Shown here piece after piece: positions 61,779 to 64,000 of a stretch of DNA of 64,000 bases. Both the position numbers and the translations under genes were made by a program. This DNA is from Andreprevotia lacus DSM 23236 (GTDB lineage Bacteria > Pseudomonadota > Gammaproteobacteria > Burkholderiales > Chitinibacteraceae). The notes below the pieces were generated by a model that did no database searches, was not told the origin of the DNA, and saw only the letters and a program-made list of their open reading frames with translations. The stretch spans positions 1-64,000 of the forward strand of contig NZ_FWXD01000006.1 in the NCBI RefSeq assembly GCF_900176275.1, given 5' to 3'. Positions within the stretch are counted from its first letter, which is position 1. Each line of letters starts with the position of its first letter.

Positions 61779-63245
61779 TCAGTCCAGACCGGCTTGAACG
61801 AGTTCGGCGGCGCGCAGCACGGCGCGGGCCTTGTTCAGCGTTTCCTGCCATTCGCTTTCGGGTACGGAATCGGCCACGATGCCGGCACCTGCCTGCATAT
61901 ACAGCGTGTCGTTCTTGATCACGGCGGTCCGCAGCGCAATCGCCACGTCCATGTCGCCGTTGAAGCCCAGATAGCCCACCGCGCCGGAATACACGCCGCG
62001 TTTGGTCGGCTCGAATTCGTCGATAATTTCCATCGCGCGCACCTTGGGTGCGCCCGAAACCGTACCGGCCGGGAAGGTGGCCTTGAGTACGTCGATGGCG
62101 TTCTGGCCTTGCTTGAGCTGGCCTTCCACGCTGGAAACGATGTGCATCACGTGCGAGTAACGCTCAATGATCATGCGGTCCACCAGCTTGACCGAGCCAG
62201 TTTGCGCCACGCGGCCAGCATCGTTGCGGCCGAGGTCGATCAGCATTACGTGTTCGGCGATTTCCTTCTCGTCAGCCAGCAGCTCGGCGGCCAGTGCTTC
62301 GTCCAGCTCGCGCGTTTTGCCACGTGGGCGGGTGCCGGCAATCGGGCGCACGGTGACGGTTTCACCTTCCAGCCGCACCAGGATTTCCGGCGAGGCGCCG
62401 ACAATATGCATGTCGCCGAAGTGATAGAAGAACATGTACGGCGATGGATTGATCGAGCGCAGCGCACGATAAAGCGACAGCGGCGACTCGGCAAACGGCA
62501 TGGTCATGCGTTGCGACAGCACTACCTGCATCACGTCGCCATCGCGGATGTAATCCTTGGCCTTGAGTACGGCATCCTTGAACGGCTGCTCGCCGAATTC
62601 GGATTGCGGCGTGTTCTGTTGCTTGGCCGGGCCTTGCAGTGGCAACGGTGCCGGCTCGCGCAGCTTCATGCGCAGCGAAAACAGCCGTTCTTCGGCCTGG
62701 CCGTAGGCGTTGTCCACGTTCGGGTCGGCGTAAACCACCAGATAAAGCTTGCCGGACAGGTTGTCGACAACGACGATTTCTTCCGACAGCAGCAACTGGA
62801 TGTCCGGCGCGCCGATCGGATCCGGCTTGTGGCTGCCGGCGAGTTTCTTCTCGATATAGCCGATGGTTTCGTAGCCGAAATAGCCGACCAGACCACCGAG
62901 GAAGCGCGGCAGGCCGGTATTGGGCGGCGCCTTGTAGCGATCCTGGAAGGCGGCGATGAAATCAAGCGGGTTGGCATCGCTGCGCTCAACTACCTGATCG
63001 TCGTGGATCACCTCAGTCTGCAGGCCGACCACCTTGAGGCGGGTGCGCGCCGGCAGACCGATGAAGGAATAACGGCCGAAGCGTTCGCCACCCACCACCG
63101 ATTCCAGCAGATAGGAATACGGCCGGTTGGCCAGCTTCAGATAAACCGAGAGGGGGGTATCAAGGTCGGCAAACAGCTCGAGAATGAGCGGAATGCGGTT
63201 ATAGCCCTGCTGCGCCAGGGCGGCAAATTCGTCGCGCGAAATCAT
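61779..63245 (-). CDS. trpE: Anthranilate synthase component I
   Basis: 488 residues. The N-terminal regulatory part has [40 protein letters not shown], with the LLES element of the tryptophan feedback site. The chorismate-using domain has [76 protein letters not shown] and [17 protein letters not shown]. It converts chorismate to anthranilate. GGAG precedes the ATG by 6 bases. A Trp-rich leader ORF lies 55 bases upstream. Confidence 0.97.
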   Translation of the reverse strand: MISRDEFAALAQQGYNRIPLILELFADLDTPLSVYLKLANRPYSYLLESVVGGERFGRYSFIGLPARTRLKVVGLQTEVIHDDQVVERSDANPLDFIAAFQDRYKAPPNTGLPRFLGGLVGYFGYETIGYIEKKLAGSHKPDPIGAPDIQLLLSEEIVVVDNLSGKLYLVVYADPNVDNAYGQAEERLFSLRMKLREPAPLPLQGPAKQQNTPQSEFGEQPFKDAVLKAKDYIRDGDVMQVVLSQRMTMPFAESPLSLYRALRSINPSPYMFFYHFGDMHIVGASPEILVRLEGETVTVRPIAGTRPRGKTRELDEALAAELLADEKEIAEHVMLIDLGRNDAGRVAQTGSVKLVDRMIIERYSHVMHIVSSVEGQLKQGQNAIDVLKATFPAGTVSGAPKVRAMEIIDEFEPTKRGVYSGAVGYLGFNGDMDVAIALRTAVIKNDTLYMQAGAGIVADSVPESEWQETLNKARAVLRAAELVQAGLD

Positions 63246-63299
63246 GGTGACTCCAGAAAAACGTGGTCAATGCGAAAGGTATGGGAAGGCCGGTAGGGG

Positions 63300-63353
63300 T
63301 TACCAGCGACGCCATCGCCATTCGAGCCAGATTTCTGCGGAGTGAAACGCCAT
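63300..63353 (-). CDS. trpL: trp leader peptide
   Basis: A 17-codon ORF reading MAFHSAEIWLEWRWRRW, with Trp at positions 9, 12, 14 and 17, lies 54 bases upstream of trpE on the same strand. Four Trp in 17 residues is far above chance and is typical of an attenuation leader. The ribosome site before the ATG is weak. RNA after it can fold GCTGGTA-ACCCC-TACCGGC across the stop codon, but no GC-rich hairpin directly followed by a T-run was found, so the mechanism may not be classical termination. Confidence 0.75.
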   Translation of the reverse strand: MAFHSAEIWLEWRWRRW

Positions 63354-63391
63354 GATGTTCGGAATATGCGGGTTGGGAATGAATTGAAGCT

Positions 63392-63421
63392 ATTCTTGCC
63401 GAATTGCTGAATGCAGGTCAA
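63392..63421 (-). promoter_or_regulatory. Probable promoter of the trp operon
   Basis: On the minus strand TTGACC (63421-63416) and AAGAAT (63397-63392) are 18 bases apart. The predicted start is about 32 bases before trpL. No TrpR-like operator was recognised in it. The -10 is imperfect, so this is a moderate prediction. Confidence 0.5.
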
Positions 63422-63431
63422 CCAAGCTTCG

Positions 63432-64000
63432 CTAATTTTGCGCAGACTGTGGATTTGGCAACGCTGCATCCTGCGGCCACAACAGCCACAGACGGCCGCG
63501 CTGTTTCATCTTGCCGGCCAGCTCGCCGGCCGCATCGCCCTTGCCGAAGAAAAAGTCGGCGCGCACCTGGCCGGTGATGGCACCGCCGGTATCCTGCGCT
63601 GCGGCCAGCCGGTTAAGAGTTGCGCCATCCGGCGTGGTCGTGGCAATCAGCATCGGGCTGCCGGGCGGCACGTGCCTTGTATCCACGGCCAGGCTATAGC
63701 CGGCGGTAAGCGGTACACCCAGCGAACCGGGCGGGCCGTCATTGCCGGCAGGCAAGGTACGGAAAAACACATAGCTGGGATTGCTGGCCAGCAGCTCCTG
63801 CATGCGTGCCGGGTGGCTCAGCGCCCACGCACGTATACTTTGCATGCTGACATCGGGCGCGGTCAGTTCACCCTGTGCGATCAACCACTTGCCAATGGCC
63901 GAGTAGGGGTGGCCGTTCTGGTCAGCGTAGCCAAGGCGGATTTCCTTGCCATCTGCCAGGCGCACCCGGCCCGAGCCTTGAATCTGCAGGAACTGCAGAT
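63432..64000 (-). CDS. mltA: Membrane-bound lytic murein transglycosylase A, C-terminal part (cut by window edge)
   Basis: About 189 residues are visible; the N-terminus lies beyond base 64000. The visible part begins with LQFLQIQGSGRVRLADGKEIRLGYADQNGHPYSAIGKWLI, the MltA signature, and continues FFRTLPAGNDGPPGSLGVPLTAGYSLAVDTRHVPPGSPMLI, DTGGAITGQVRADFFFGKGDAAGELAGKMKQRGRLWLLWP with the catalytic Asp region. MltA cleaves peptidoglycan glycan strands, leaving 1,6-anhydro-muramic acid. It is transcribed in the same direction as trp, ending 10 bases before the trp promoter. Confidence 0.93.
   Translation of the reverse strand, partial: LQFLQIQGSGRVRLADGKEIRLGYADQNGHPYSAIGKWLIAQGELTAPDVSMQSIRAWALSHPARMQELLASNPSYVFFRTLPAGNDGPPGSLGVPLTAGYSLAVDTRHVPPGSPMLIATTTPDGATLNRLAAAQDTGGAITGQVRADFFFGKGDAAGELAGKMKQRGRLWLLWPQDAALPNPQSAQN

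Noticed and set aside
60101-61918. Open frame of about 605 codons on the plus strand opposite trpD-trpG
   Set aside because: Runs through two certain genes and their hairpin on the other strand, with no domain signal.
61770-63296. Open frame of about 508 codons on the plus strand opposite trpE
   Set aside because: trpE is unmistakable on the other strand; this frame has no known motif and crosses the trpE regulatory region.
1-64000. CRISPR arrays, rRNA or tRNA genes and Neisseria-type DNA uptake sequences
   Set aside because: No regularly spaced repeats, no rRNA/tRNA signatures, and no repeated GCCGTCTGAA-like word were noticed on reading.

Overview
The window looks like chromosome from a GC-rich (about 60 %) betaproteobacterium, most plausibly of the order Neisseriales (Chromobacteriaceae/Chitinibacteraceae type). 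This rests on the Neisseria/OmpC-type porin, the back-to-back folB/plsY pair, the trpE-trpG-trpD-trpC cluster with a Trp-rich leader, and the density of c-di-GMP signalling genes. I could not search databases, so species and genus are open. No rRNA, tRNA, prophage or CRISPR array was seen. The only protein-coding mobile element is the tail of an IS4-type transposase at the left edge.

Layout. 1-5.3 kb: transposase tail, a CHAD protein and HAD phosphatase pair, YchJ, and a histidine kinase/response-regulator pair ending in an EAL phosphodiesterase. 5.5-9.1 kb: recA-recX with an operator-bearing promoter, and a PAS sensor kinase that lacks its phospho-acceptor His. 9.2-13.5 kb: dadA, a parvulin, and a TetR/MFS pair with two matched operators. 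13.5-23 kb: a second kinase/receiver-DUF3369-GGDEF-EAL module, NDH-2, and a large Cache-HAMP-GAF-HD-GYP protein. 23.2-25.2 kb: tsaB-rimI-udg operon. 25.3-35 kb: yejA-(unknown)-yejB-yejE, a LytS/LytTR pair, an Aer-like energy-taxis receptor behind an FNR box, and a detached yejF. 35-46.5 kb: small exported protein, clpB with a sigma-32-type promoter, a diguanylate cyclase, a phosphodiesterase/hemopexin-repeat fusion, cysG, and two TPR/GGDEF genes. 46.7-52.6 kb: a PLP decarboxylase and a lower-GC minor-pilin operon. 52.8-59 kb: sua5, a Crp/Fnr regulator, a lipoprotein, a Tim44-like protein, folB/plsY and a porin. 59.3-63.4 kb: the trp operon with a leader peptide. The right edge cuts an mltA gene.

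Themes. Cyclic-di-GMP turnover recurs: two receiver-GGDEF-EAL proteins, one HD-GYP protein, two intact GGDEF cyclases and one degenerate GGDEF. Sensor kinases, an energy-taxis receptor and minor pilins suggest a motile, surface-responsive lifestyle. TsaB and Sua5, both for the tRNA t6A modification, lie in separate operons.

The most unusual non-coding feature is a pair of about 268-bp elements (41711-41980 and 57271-57537) that are nearly identical. Each has 31-32 bp terminal inverted repeats and two internal hairpin domains, and each sits between convergent genes. They look like a structured MITE or a BIME-like repeat family, and I do not recognise them.
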